Assembly: GCF_006636215.1 (NCBI RefSeq) | Contig: NZ_VIFM01000096.1 | Coordinates: forward strand, 1-37,420 | Direction: 5' to 3' | Length of the DNA stretch: 37,420 bases | Source of the DNA: Myxococcus llanfairpwllgwyngyllgogerychwyrndrobwllllantysiliogogogochensis | GTDB lineage: Bacteria > Myxococcota > Myxococcia > Myxococcales > Myxococcaceae | Shown: one piece after another, positions 1 to 7,790 of the stretch | Numbering within the stretch: position 1 is the stretch's first letter | Layout: each line of letters begins with the position of its first letter | The notes under the pieces: generated by a model | Told to the model about the DNA's origin: nothing | What the model saw: the letters and a program-made list of their open reading frames with translations, nothing else | The model's database searches: none | Made by a program: the position numbers and the translations under genes

Positions 1-1396
1 CGCCCACCCCGCGCTGCCCCTGCTTGCCCGCGCTCACCGTGACGACGGCTCCCGCGCCCCGCAGCACGTGGAAGCCTCCCTCGGGAAAGCTCACGGACAG
101 CGGAGGCGCCGCGGGCGACAGCCGACGGTGACGCTCCAGGCCCGCCTGGCCCAGGAGCCACGCCGCCTCGTCCGGCGGCTCGCCGCCTCCCAGGCCCGCG
201 TCTCCGAAGAGCGCCGCGCCCAGGCCCACCAGATAGCCCTGCTCCAGGTCGCCCCGCTCCCGCAGGGGGAAGACGCGACCGGAGTCGTTGTCACCCAGCT
301 GCGGCGCCAGCCCCGTCTCCGAGCACCACGCGCGCACGGCATGGAACATCCTGCGCAGACGCGTCTCATAGGCCGTGCCCAGCGCCACGCCCGAGCCCCG
401 CGCCACCAGCAGCGCCAGGGTGAACAGCTCCACCGACAGCCGGTGGTAGGGAATGGAGCCCTCGAAGGACGTGCCCTCGACGTGCACCTGCGCGGACATC
501 TGCTCGCACAGGCCCGACACCGCCACCGACACCTGGCGCGACGTGTCCGGCAGTTGGGGGAAGAGCAGCCCCACCACGAGCAGGCCGACGTAGTTGGAGA
601 CCAGGTGGTTGTTGGGCACCGCGCCCCGGTCCTCGAGATGCGCTTCCACCCAGGACAGATGGTCCGCGAGCGAGCCCAGCACCGGCACCAGGAACTCCGG
701 ACGGCGCACCACGGCGGCATCGGAGAACATGACCAGCGCCTGCGCGAGATTGGCCGCGCGCAGCGCCACCTCCATGGCGCACGTCCAGTGGACGCCCTGC
801 CCCACGGGATTGGCCTGCAGGAAGTCGAGCACCTGCATGGCGAAGGCGGAGGACAGCCTGTCTCGCTCGTCCGGTGACTTCTCCACCCAGTAGCCCTGGG
901 CCAGCGCGATGGCGCTGTCGAGCCGCCCCATCACCCAGGGGTACTTCGGGTCATTCCCCTTCGAGTGGAGCGGCATCCGCTCCACGGGGGCCAGCGGATA
1001 TCGGTGGCCACTGAGCGCGTCCAGCGACCAGTCCACCGGGCGGCCCTCACCAAAGGCGACGTGCGTTCCAAAGACGTCCCATTCCTGACGGAGCGCGGCC
1101 TGGGCGCGGGCCCTGGCACGCTCACGCGCTCCGGGAATGGCCGCGAGCGCCTCCAGCACGGAGTCACGCTGGGACAGCTCACACCAGACACGGGAGGCTC
1201 GATTGCCGAGGGCTCTTTCCGCCAGCTCCTCCGCACGGGCCGCGCCGAAGGCTTGAAGCAGCAACACCTCATCGGTGCGCTCGCGCCTTCGATATCGCGC
1301 CTGCCGTGCCACGCCTTGCACTCGCCGCATCGCACTGAGGGCCAGGGCCCCCGGAGCGAGTCTTGCGATTGCCGCGTAGTAGTCGAGAGTCCCCAT
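1..1396 (-). CDS. Heparinase II/III-family (alginate-lyase-like) protein, 3' end cut by window edge
   Basis: The minus-strand frame is open from ATG at 1396 to the left edge (about 465 codons), so the C-terminus is missing. AAGGGA lies a few bases before the ATG. The readable part fits the alpha-helical N-terminal half of heparinase II/III proteins. Near residue 160 is a segment KYPWVMGRLDSAIALAQGYW, followed by an NNHLVSNYVGLLVVG segment. Further on are EGTSFEGSIPYHRLS and GDNDSGR, the last close to the beginning of the beta-sandwich. Known family members are polysaccharide lyases or accessory proteins in exopolysaccharide clusters. The substrate cannot be read here. No signal peptide is obvious at the chosen start, so it may act in the cytoplasm, or the start may be misjudged. 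It faces away from the kinase-like gene at 1649. Family assignment is fairly sure; function is inference. Confidence 0.8.
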   Translation of the reverse strand, partial: MGTLDYYAAIARLAPGALALSAMRRVQGVARQARYRRRERTDEVLLLQAFGAARAEELAERALGNRASRVWCELSQRDSVLEALAAIPGARERARARAQAALRQEWDVFGTHVAFGEGRPVDWSLDALSGHRYPLAPVERMPLHSKGNDPKYPWVMGRLDSAIALAQGYWVEKSPDERDRLSSAFAMQVLDFLQANPVGQGVHWTCAMEVALRAANLAQALVMFSDAAVVRRPEFLVPVLGSLADHLSWVEAHLEDRGAVPNNHLVSNYVGLLVVGLLFPQLPDTSRQVSVAVSGLCEQMSAQVHVEGTSFEGSIPYHRLSVELFTLALLVARGSGVALGTAYETRLRRMFHAVRAWCSETGLAPQLGDNDSGRVFPLRERGDLEQGYLVGLGAALFGDAGLGGGEPPDEAAWLLGQAGLERHRRLSPAAPPLSVSFPEGGFHVLRGAGAVVTVSAGKQGQRGVG

Positions 1397-1648
1397 TCGT
1401 CCCTTCCGCCGCCCGTCGCAGTGGCCGTTAGCAAGGGTCCGGCCAAGGGGTGCGCGCGAGGAGTTGAGCGGGGTTGGGCGATCACCCTGCCCCGCGGGAC
1501 AGTAAAAAGTCGGGAGCCCATCGGCGCACGTGGGTAAAGGATTGCCGGTAGGCGTCCCTTTCTTTGCCCTCCGTGGGCAGTGTTGCGCCCTGACCGAGGC
1601 GTGCCCATACCTCTGCGCGTGCAAGCCGGTGCTTGGAGTGGGCGGAGC

Positions 1649-2617
1649 GTGGACCCCACGCTCGACGCAGGGGTGGAGCAGGCGCTCGCGGCGGTGGCCG
1701 AGCGCGCGCTGCGCTGTGGCTCCCATGCGGGGATGGAGTTGCTGCTGCGCGAGACGCTCCGGCTGACGGAGGCCTCCGGCGCGGCCCTCTATGATGGGCG
1801 CACCTGCGTGGCCAGGGCGGGCACGGGCGTCGCCGGTCCATCGTCAGGAGGCGGACGGCTCCTGAAGGTGTGGCCCGAGCGAACAGGACGCTCGGACGGA
1901 CAGGTGCTCGAACGGCTGTCCGCCTTCGCGAGCGCCCTGCTCGCCGCGCATGCCCGCGAGTCCGCCGCCGAAGCCCGCCACGCGCGCCTGTTGGCCTCAC
2001 GACGCGAACAGGAACGCAACGCGGCCAGTTGGGAGCAGCGCCGCTCGCTCGCGGCACATGACCTGCGAACCCCGTTGATGGTCATCAAGGGCTACCTGGA
2101 CATGATGATGAAGGGCACCGCCGGACCCTTGAGCGCGACGATGCAGCGCTATCTGGACCGGATGATGCGCTCGGCCCAGGACCAGCGGGCCCTCATCGAC
2201 TTCCGGCTGGGACGAGGCAGCGCCACGGACCTGTGTCCACTGCTCCACTCGGCATTCGGCCCCGATACGAAGCGGGCGTCCCGGTGGAGTGTCGCGCTGG
2301 CGGTGCCGGACCGGGCGGTGATGGTGAAGGCAAGCCCGGCGCAGTTGGAGGCCTGGGTGCGAGCCCTGGTGCGCGGGCTCGCGTCGACGCATGCCACGTC
2401 CGTGACACTTCAACTGGAGTTGCTCGAACCCATGCGCTGCTGGCGACTGGCCGCCTCGACAGAAGGAGGACGCGAGCCAGGTGAGCGCCCGTTCATGTTG
2501 CTGGGAGAACTCACGCGGCGACTCGGCGGCAGCGTGCGCTCCCCTGCCCCGGGCGGACACCCGTGGGTCCTCCAGCTCCCGGCGGAGCTGGGACCTCCGG
2601 GAGCCTCCGGTTCCTGA
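1649..2617 (+). CDS. Histidine-kinase-like protein with degenerate ATP-binding region
   Basis: The frame is open from GTG 1580. GTG 1649 is preferred because GGAG precedes it by about ten bases and the upstream translation looks non-coding (then 322 aa). The N-terminal part is GAF-like in character (a segment near TEASGAALYDG), followed by a charged helix. Next is a HisKA-type dimerisation segment with an intact H-box (AAHDLRTPLMVIKGYL). The C-terminal third still has the position and ending of a HATPase domain (LGGSVRS, then WVLQLPAE). It lacks a recognisable N-box asparagine, the DxGxG loop and the GxGLGL lid. It may therefore receive or scaffold phosphate transfer rather than autophosphorylate. 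No membrane segment is seen. Its stop lies six bases from the stop of the convergent cheA-like gene, so a link to that operon is possible but not shown. Confidence 0.75.
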   Translation: MDPTLDAGVEQALAAVAERALRCGSHAGMELLLRETLRLTEASGAALYDGRTCVARAGTGVAGPSSGGGRLLKVWPERTGRSDGQVLERLSAFASALLAAHARESAAEARHARLLASRREQERNAASWEQRRSLAAHDLRTPLMVIKGYLDMMMKGTAGPLSATMQRYLDRMMRSAQDQRALIDFRLGRGSATDLCPLLHSAFGPDTKRASRWSVALAVPDRAVMVKASPAQLEAWVRALVRGLASTHATSVTLQLELLEPMRCWRLAASTEGGREPGERPFMLLGELTRRLGGSVRSPAPGGHPWVLQLPAELGPPGASGS

Positions 2618-2623
2618 GCGACT

Positions 2624-5170
2624 TCAGCGGGTCGGCAGGAGCTGCCGCACGAGTTCGAGCAGCTTGCCGCGCTCCACCTCGCGCTTGACGAGGTAGCCGT
2701 CCGCGCCCGCCTCGAGTCCCGCGGCGCGGTCCTCCGGACTGTCGAGCGAGGTGACGAGGATGACGGGCGTGGAATGCAGCGTCGGGTGGGACTTGATGCG
2801 TCGGGCGAGCCCCACGCCATCCAGTCGCGGCATCTGCCAGTCACTCACGACGAGCTGACACGGCGTACGCTCCAGGATGCCCCACGCTTCTTCGCCGTCG
2901 GCCGCGGTCACCACCGGGAAGCCGGCAATCTCGAGCAGCGACTTCATGGCGAAGCGCGTGGTGAGCGCGTCGTCGCACACGAGGATGCGCGGACGCCGCA
3001 CCTCCGCCGCCATCGAGCGCGTCTCCGGCCGGGCCACGCGAACGAGTTCCGGCGCGTTGAGCACCGGCACCACGCGTCCGTCATCCAGCACCGCCGCGCC
3101 GGCGAGGTGCCGCACGGTTTGGAGATGTTTGCCCAGGGAGCGCACGACGATTTCCTGCTGCCCCACCACCTCGTCGATGGCGTACAGCACCTTGTCGCCG
3201 CCGACGACGATCAGCGCCGCCGTCTGCACGTTCCCCGACTCGATGGCCAGGGGAAGCCGGGGCAGGCCAATGGCCTCCGCCAGCGGCAGGAAGGTCAGCT
3301 GCGAGCCGTCCACGCGGGCCACCACGCGCCCCGCCACCGTGCCCACGTCCTCGGGCTTCAGGCGCAGCACGCGCTCCACGCTGTCGGAAGGAATGGCGGA
3401 CACCGTCGTGCCCGTGCGAACCAGGAGCCCCAGCGCGGAGGCCAGCGTCAGCGGCAGGTCCACCGTGAAGCGCGTGCCCCGGCCGGCCCAGAACTCCACG
3501 TCGACGGAGCCCTGGAGCCGCGCCGCCATGGCCTGCACCACGTCCAGCCCCACGCCGCGTCCCGAGGTCGCCGTCACCTGCTCTCGCGTGGAGAAGCCCG
3601 GCTGGAACACCAGCCGCGCGGCCTGCGCGTCGGAGAGCCGGGCGGCCTCTTCTTCAGACAACAGCCCCCGGCGCACGGCCGTGGCGCGCACGCGCTCCGG
3701 TGACAGGCCGTAGCCATCGTCCTCCACCACCACGCCAATGCGCGCGCCCCGAGGCTCCACTCGCACCGTCAGGCGGCCCGTCTCCAGCTTGCCCGCGGCA
3801 CGCCGCTCCACCGGAGACTCCAGCCCGTGGTCGATGGCGTTGCGCACCAGGTGCAGCAGTGGGTCCTTGAGAGCATCGAGGATGCGCCGGTCCAACCGCA
3901 CATCGCCGCCGGTGAGCTCCAGCGCCACGTCCTTGCCCAGTCGCGTGGCCACCTCGCGCACGGTGCGGCGCAGCGGCTCCAGGAGCTGGGACGCGGGCAC
4001 CATGCGCAAATCGCGCAGGTCATCGCGCGCCACCTGCGCCACCAGCGCCAGCTGCTCGCCGTCGCGGTGCGCCTCGCGCGACACCTCCAGCAGACGCTTC
4101 TGCATCGTCCGCATCAGCGCCACGCCCGAGCGCAGCGACTCCAGCGCCGGCCCGCCACCCGCCAGCGTGAGCTGCGACGACGCGCGCTCCAGGTGTCGCA
4201 GCACCTCGTGCGTCCCGTCCGACAGGGCGCGATAGCCTTCCGAGCGCCGCGCCTGCTGCGCGCGCCCCGCCACGAGCAGCTCCACCTGGAGCGCCAGCGA
4301 CTCGAGCGTCTTCACCGCCACGCGCACCGTGTGGTCGGCCGTGGTGCCTCGCACCTCCGGCTGCGGCGCGGTCGTCTGCGCGCCTGGGGTGCCCGAGTCA
4401 GCGGGAGTCGGCGCGGGCACGGCACGCAGCGCATCCACCGTGCGCGCCATGTTGCCCTGCGCCCCACTCTCTTCCAGTTGGGCCCGCAGCTCCACCAGCG
4501 TACCGGCCACGTCGGAAGCGGCCAGGCTCGCCGCGTCACCTCCGGGCTCCATGCGCGCGAAGCCCAGCGCGGCGGACTCGGCCAGCGTCGCCAGTCGCGT
4601 GGCGCCGGACTCCTGCGCCGCGCCTCGCAGCGTGCGCGCCCGCTCCATCGCCTTGCGCACGACGGCCGCCCTGTCCGGGACGTCCGGAGAGCAGAGCGCG
4701 CCGAGCGAGGCCTCGAGGAAGTCCAGCGCCTCCATCCCCTGGGCGGACAGGCCCGAGGCCACCGTCGTCGACTGGGGAATGGAGACGTCGCGCCCCAGCA
4801 GCTTCAGGAGCGCGCTCAGGCCCTCCACCTCGGGAGACTGGCCGGAGTCACCCCGGGCCATGGCCGCTTCGATGCCGGACAGGCCGCGCAGCATGGACTC
4901 CACGGCGGCGCGAGGCAGGCCCGTATCCGGCTCGATGTGGGTCAGCCCGTCTTCGATGGCGTGCACCACCTGCTCGATGTCGTCCAGCCCCAGGCTCGCC
5001 GCCGAGCCCTTGAGGCTGTGCACCAGTCGCTTGAGCGAGGGCAACAGGTCCGCCTCGCGCTCGCGAGCCGGGCCCTCCAACCCGAGCACCTTCGCTCCAA
5101 TGGCTTGGATCTGCTCACGCGTCTCCGCGGAGAACACCGGCCAGATGCTGCGCAAGAGCTGCGGGTCCAT
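2624..5170 (-). CDS. Hybrid CheA histidine kinase with C-terminal receiver domain (Che4-type CheA-CheY)
   Basis: This 848-aa protein is the kinase of the chemosensory operon. The Hpt domain lies at about 1-130, with phosphoacceptor His51 in VHSLKGSA. The CheA dimerisation region follows at about 285-400, including LRMVPASQLLEPLRR. The HATPase domain has HLVRNAIDHGLESP, EDDGYGLSP and the lid TSGRGVGLDVV. A CheW-like regulatory domain runs to about residue 720. A receiver domain forms the last 120 residues, with phosphoacceptor Asp777 in VVSDWQMPRLDG and the switch threonine in LVTS. All catalytic boxes look intact. In such proteins the kinase autophosphorylates on Hpt and passes phosphate to its own receiver and to CheY. 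It is the last gene of the operon, nine bases after the second CheW gene. The CheA-CheY fusion matches what is known of M. xanthus FrzE and the Che4 CheA. Confidence 0.95.
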   Translation of the reverse strand: MDPQLLRSIWPVFSAETREQIQAIGAKVLGLEGPAREREADLLPSLKRLVHSLKGSAASLGLDDIEQVVHAIEDGLTHIEPDTGLPRAAVESMLRGLSGIEAAMARGDSGQSPEVEGLSALLKLLGRDVSIPQSTTVASGLSAQGMEALDFLEASLGALCSPDVPDRAAVVRKAMERARTLRGAAQESGATRLATLAESAALGFARMEPGGDAASLAASDVAGTLVELRAQLEESGAQGNMARTVDALRAVPAPTPADSGTPGAQTTAPQPEVRGTTADHTVRVAVKTLESLALQVELLVAGRAQQARRSEGYRALSDGTHEVLRHLERASSQLTLAGGGPALESLRSGVALMRTMQKRLLEVSREAHRDGEQLALVAQVARDDLRDLRMVPASQLLEPLRRTVREVATRLGKDVALELTGGDVRLDRRILDALKDPLLHLVRNAIDHGLESPVERRAAGKLETGRLTVRVEPRGARIGVVVEDDGYGLSPERVRATAVRRGLLSEEEAARLSDAQAARLVFQPGFSTREQVTATSGRGVGLDVVQAMAARLQGSVDVEFWAGRGTRFTVDLPLTLASALGLLVRTGTTVSAIPSDSVERVLRLKPEDVGTVAGRVVARVDGSQLTFLPLAEAIGLPRLPLAIESGNVQTAALIVVGGDKVLYAIDEVVGQQEIVVRSLGKHLQTVRHLAGAAVLDDGRVVPVLNAPELVRVARPETRSMAAEVRRPRILVCDDALTTRFAMKSLLEIAGFPVVTAADGEEAWGILERTPCQLVVSDWQMPRLDGVGLARRIKSHPTLHSTPVILVTSLDSPEDRAAGLEAGADGYLVKREVERGKLLELVRQLLPTR

Positions 5171-5179
5171 GTCGCGCCT

Positions 5180-5740
5180 CTATTCCCGCGCCTGGCCGGC
5201 CGGGCCTCCGAGCTGCTCCAACTCCAGCACTGTCAGCCGGTCCGGAGTCAGGTACAGGAAGGGTCCCGGCGGGGGCTCCGAGAGCTCGGACTTCGGCAAC
5301 TCCTTGCGGCCCTCCACCAACTCCGCCGCCAGGCCGAACGTCTCCTCACCGACCTCCACCACCACGATTTTTCCCAGGTCCGACATGCCGCCGCCCTCCA
5401 GCCCGAGCAACTGGCGGAGGTCCAACACCGGCACCACCCGCGAGCGGCTGGCCAGCGCGCCCAGCACATGCGGCGGCGCACCGGGCAACGGGGAGATGCC
5501 ACGCGCTTCCAGCACATGGTCCACATGCTCGATGCGCACCGCGTAGCGCTCGCCTCCCACCTGGAAGGCGAGCACCGACAGGACCTCGTGGTGCTCCTCG
5601 TGACGAGATTCGGCCAGGGCGCGCGCGCGGGCGCCGAGCACCTCGCGGCGCTTGTCCGCGCTCACCCCGGGCGCGTGGGAAACGTCGAGCTGGGGCTGGG
5701 GGCCCAAGGAGTCGTTCACCTTGACCTCGTCACTCGGCAT
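5180..5740 (-). CDS. CheW-like coupling protein (second of two)
   Basis: A 186-aa protein whose residues from about 50 to 180 form a CheW fold. Typical pieces are LAFQVGGERYAVRIEHVDHV, then PLPGAPPHVLGALASRSRVVPVLDLRQLLGL, then IVVVEVGEETFGLAAELV. The first 45 residues are a charged, probably disordered extension. CheW proteins tie chemoreceptors to the CheA kinase inside the cytoplasmic array. The start ATG lies seven bases after the cheY stop, and the stop is nine bases before the cheA start, so translation of the set is likely coupled. The other CheW of the operon (9149-9715) is only distantly similar, so the two probably occupy different positions in the array; that last point is inference. 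Confidence 0.9.
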   Translation of the reverse strand: MPSDEVKVNDSLGPQPQLDVSHAPGVSADKRREVLGARARALAESRHEEHHEVLSVLAFQVGGERYAVRIEHVDHVLEARGISPLPGAPPHVLGALASRSRVVPVLDLRQLLGLEGGGMSDLGKIVVVEVGEETFGLAAELVEGRKELPKSELSEPPPGPFLYLTPDRLTVLELEQLGGPAGQARE

Positions 5741-5747
5741 GCGGGCA

Positions 5748-6158
5748 TCACCGGGTCTTCGCGGGCAGCTTCAACATGTCACTCACCTTCGAGCGCAGGT
5801 CATCCACCGACACCGGCTTGTTGAGGAACGCATTGGCACCCACCAGTTTGCCCTTCTGGCGACTCGCGTCGTCCTTCAGGGAGGTGAGCATCATGAAGGG
5901 AATGTTGTGCAACTGGGTGTCCGCGCGGACGGCCGCGCACAGGGCGAACCCGTCCATCAGCGGCATCTGCACGTCGGAGATGATGAGATCGGGCTTGAGG
6001 TCTCTTGCCTTGCTCAAACCCTCCACGCCGTTGGGCGCGTCGAAGAACTCCAATCCCCATCCCATCAGGTAGACCTGGAGCAAGTTGGTGATGGTCCTTG
6101 TGTCCTCGACGATGAGGACCTTCAAGGCCTGTCGTGACGTCGCCACGTTCGCGTTCAT
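5748..6158 (-). CDS. CheY-like single-domain response regulator
   Basis: A 136-aa receiver with little else. The acidic pair is in LIVEDTRTI, phosphoacceptor Asp62 is in IISDVQMPLMDG, the switch threonine is in MMLTSL and the conserved lysine in FLNKPVSV. No output domain follows, so it acts by protein-protein contact, as CheY proteins do. Its ATG overlaps the stop of the chemoreceptor gene (ATGA), a sign of translational coupling. It probably receives phosphate from the hybrid CheA encoded two genes downstream, which also carries its own receiver. In the M. xanthus Che4 pathway the equivalent protein influences type IV pilus-driven motility; whether this one does so here is inference from operon likeness. 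Confidence 0.93.
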   Translation of the reverse strand: MNANVATSRQALKVLIVEDTRTITNLLQVYLMGWGLEFFDAPNGVEGLSKARDLKPDLIISDVQMPLMDGFALCAAVRADTQLHNIPFMMLTSLKDDASRQKGKLVGANAFLNKPVSVDDLRSKVSDMLKLPAKTR

Positions 6159-7759
6159 AGCTGGTACCTACCCACCAGGTCCGAGAAGCGCTTCGAGAGA
6201 TTGGTCAGGTTTCCAGCCACCTGTTCGATGCGTCGCGTCCCTATGACGGAGTCTCCCATGGCGGACGTCAGCTCGCCCATCGCCGCGGCGATTTGCTCGA
6301 CGCCAATCGTCTGCTGCCGGGTATTGCCGGCGATCTGTCGGGCCGCTCCGGACGACTCGCGAATGACTTCGGACAGTCCGAGGATGGCCGAGCCCGCGCC
6401 GCGCGCCAGCTCCATCGCGGCCTGTGCCCGCCGGCTTCCCTCTTCCGTCGCGCTGACGGCCGCGCGCGTTCCCTTCTGCACTTCGTTGAGCAGTCCGCGC
6501 ACCTGCTCCGCGGCCAGTCGGGACTGCTCCGCCAGGGTACGCATCTCGGTGGCCACCACCGCGAAGCCGCGCCCGTGTTCACCCGCCTTGGCCGCCTCAA
6601 TGGAGGCGTTGAGCGCCAGCAGGTTGGACTGTTCAGCGACGTCCTTCACGGTGCTGATGATGTCGCCAATCTGAAGGGTGCGCTCACTCAGGTCGGTAAT
6701 GGACAGGGCGATGGCCTTCACCTGCTCGCCCAGCTTCTCCATTCCGGCCACGCTCTCCGAGACGACCTTCTGGCCCTCGGTGCTGAGCACCTCCGACTTC
6801 TGCGTCTGGGAGATGACGGAGTCCGCGTAGGCGGTCGCCTGCTTGGACGTCTGGGCGATTTCGGCCACGGTGGTGCTCGTCTCGCTGATGGCGGACGCCT
6901 GCTGGTGCGCCATGGCCGACTGCTGCGTGGACGTGGTCAGCACCCCGACGGCTTCCTTCTCCATCTCCGCCGCCGCGCCGCGCAGGTCCTCCAGCAGGTG
7001 CGCCAGGCCCTCGGACATGGCCGCGAAGCTGCGCGACACCTCGCCAATCTCATCCGAGGCCACCGTGTCGAACTGCTGGCGCAGGTTGCCACCCGCGATA
7101 CCCGACGCCGCGCGCGCCAGCCGCTCCAGCGGGACGACGAGCAGCCCCGACATGAACCACGACGCCAGCAGGCACGCGGACAGGATGAAGAGTCCGAGCA
7201 CCAGGGTGAAGCGGGTGGTGCCCTTCAGCGCGTTGGTGAGCGCCTCCTCGTGGAGCGCCACCTGCACGGTGCCCACGCGGCGGTTGGAGCCCCCTTGCGG
7301 CGCGAGCACGGGCACGGTGGACTCCAGCACCGACTCGCCGTGGATGACGAGCCTGCGCTCCACCGCGTCCTCGCCCTCGGCGGACGCCTGGTCCGCGCCC
7401 GCGAAGCGCTCCGCGGCGACCTCCGCCAACAGCTCGCCCTTCGCATCGCGCACCAGCACGTAGGCCACGTCGGGCACGTGGCGCAGGACGCCGTGCGCCG
7501 TGGCCTGGATGCGGCTTGCGTCCTGGTTGGCCACCAGCATGGGCGCCAGCGTCCTGGACAGCTCCGAGCTCACCGAGCGCGAGCGCCGCGCCAGGTCCTC
7601 CCGCTGCGCGCCGCTCATCTGCACCCAGAAGGCGAGGATGAGGATGCCGGCCACCAGCACGCCCGTCACGCCCGTCACGGCGACAATCTTGAAACGCAGG
7701 CTGAGGCGTCCCACCGCGAGCCGTCCCGGCAGCGTCAGCTTCGTCTCTTTGTCGTCCAC
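6155..7759 (-). CDS. Methyl-accepting chemotaxis protein (transmembrane chemoreceptor)
   Basis: The open frame reaches ATG 7801, inside the cheR-like gene. GTG 7759 is preferred because GGGAGG sits just before it, giving 534 aa. The protein has a first TM helix at about residues 22-48 and a periplasmic sensor region of about 130 residues. A second TM helix (LVLGLFILSACLLASWFMSG) and a HAMP domain follow. Last comes a long cytoplasmic coiled coil with the hairpin tip containing EQSNLLALNASIEAAKAGE and RGFAVVATEMRTLAEQS, the part that contacts CheA and CheW. Glu/Gln-rich flanks supply sites for CheR methylation. The sensor domain is not one I can name, so the ligand is unknown. The gene lies between cheR and cheY, overlapping cheY by four bases. 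The C-terminus shows no CheR-tethering pentapeptide. Confidence 0.95.
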   Translation of the reverse strand: MDDKETKLTLPGRLAVGRLSLRFKIVAVTGVTGVLVAGILILAFWVQMSGAQREDLARRSRSVSSELSRTLAPMLVANQDASRIQATAHGVLRHVPDVAYVLVRDAKGELLAEVAAERFAGADQASAEGEDAVERRLVIHGESVLESTVPVLAPQGGSNRRVGTVQVALHEEALTNALKGTTRFTLVLGLFILSACLLASWFMSGLLVVPLERLARAASGIAGGNLRQQFDTVASDEIGEVSRSFAAMSEGLAHLLEDLRGAAAEMEKEAVGVLTTSTQQSAMAHQQASAISETSTTVAEIAQTSKQATAYADSVISQTQKSEVLSTEGQKVVSESVAGMEKLGEQVKAIALSITDLSERTLQIGDIISTVKDVAEQSNLLALNASIEAAKAGEHGRGFAVVATEMRTLAEQSRLAAEQVRGLLNEVQKGTRAAVSATEEGSRRAQAAMELARGAGSAILGLSEVIRESSGAARQIAGNTRQQTIGVEQIAAAMGELTSAMGDSVIGTRRIEQVAGNLTNLSKRFSDLVGRYQL

Positions 7760-7790
7760 GTTGCCTCCCACCGGTGAAGGACGCGCGCCA

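Noticed and set aside
68..877. Long plus-strand ORF of 269 codons
   Set aside because: It is the antisense shadow of the heparinase-like gene; its translation is Arg/His-rich low-complexity sequence with no family pattern.
3827..5824. Plus-strand ORF of 665 codons opposite cheA and cheW
   Set aside because: The opposite strand encodes clear CheA and CheW motifs; the ORF translation is His/Arg/Gln-rich, typical of antisense frames in G+C-rich genes.
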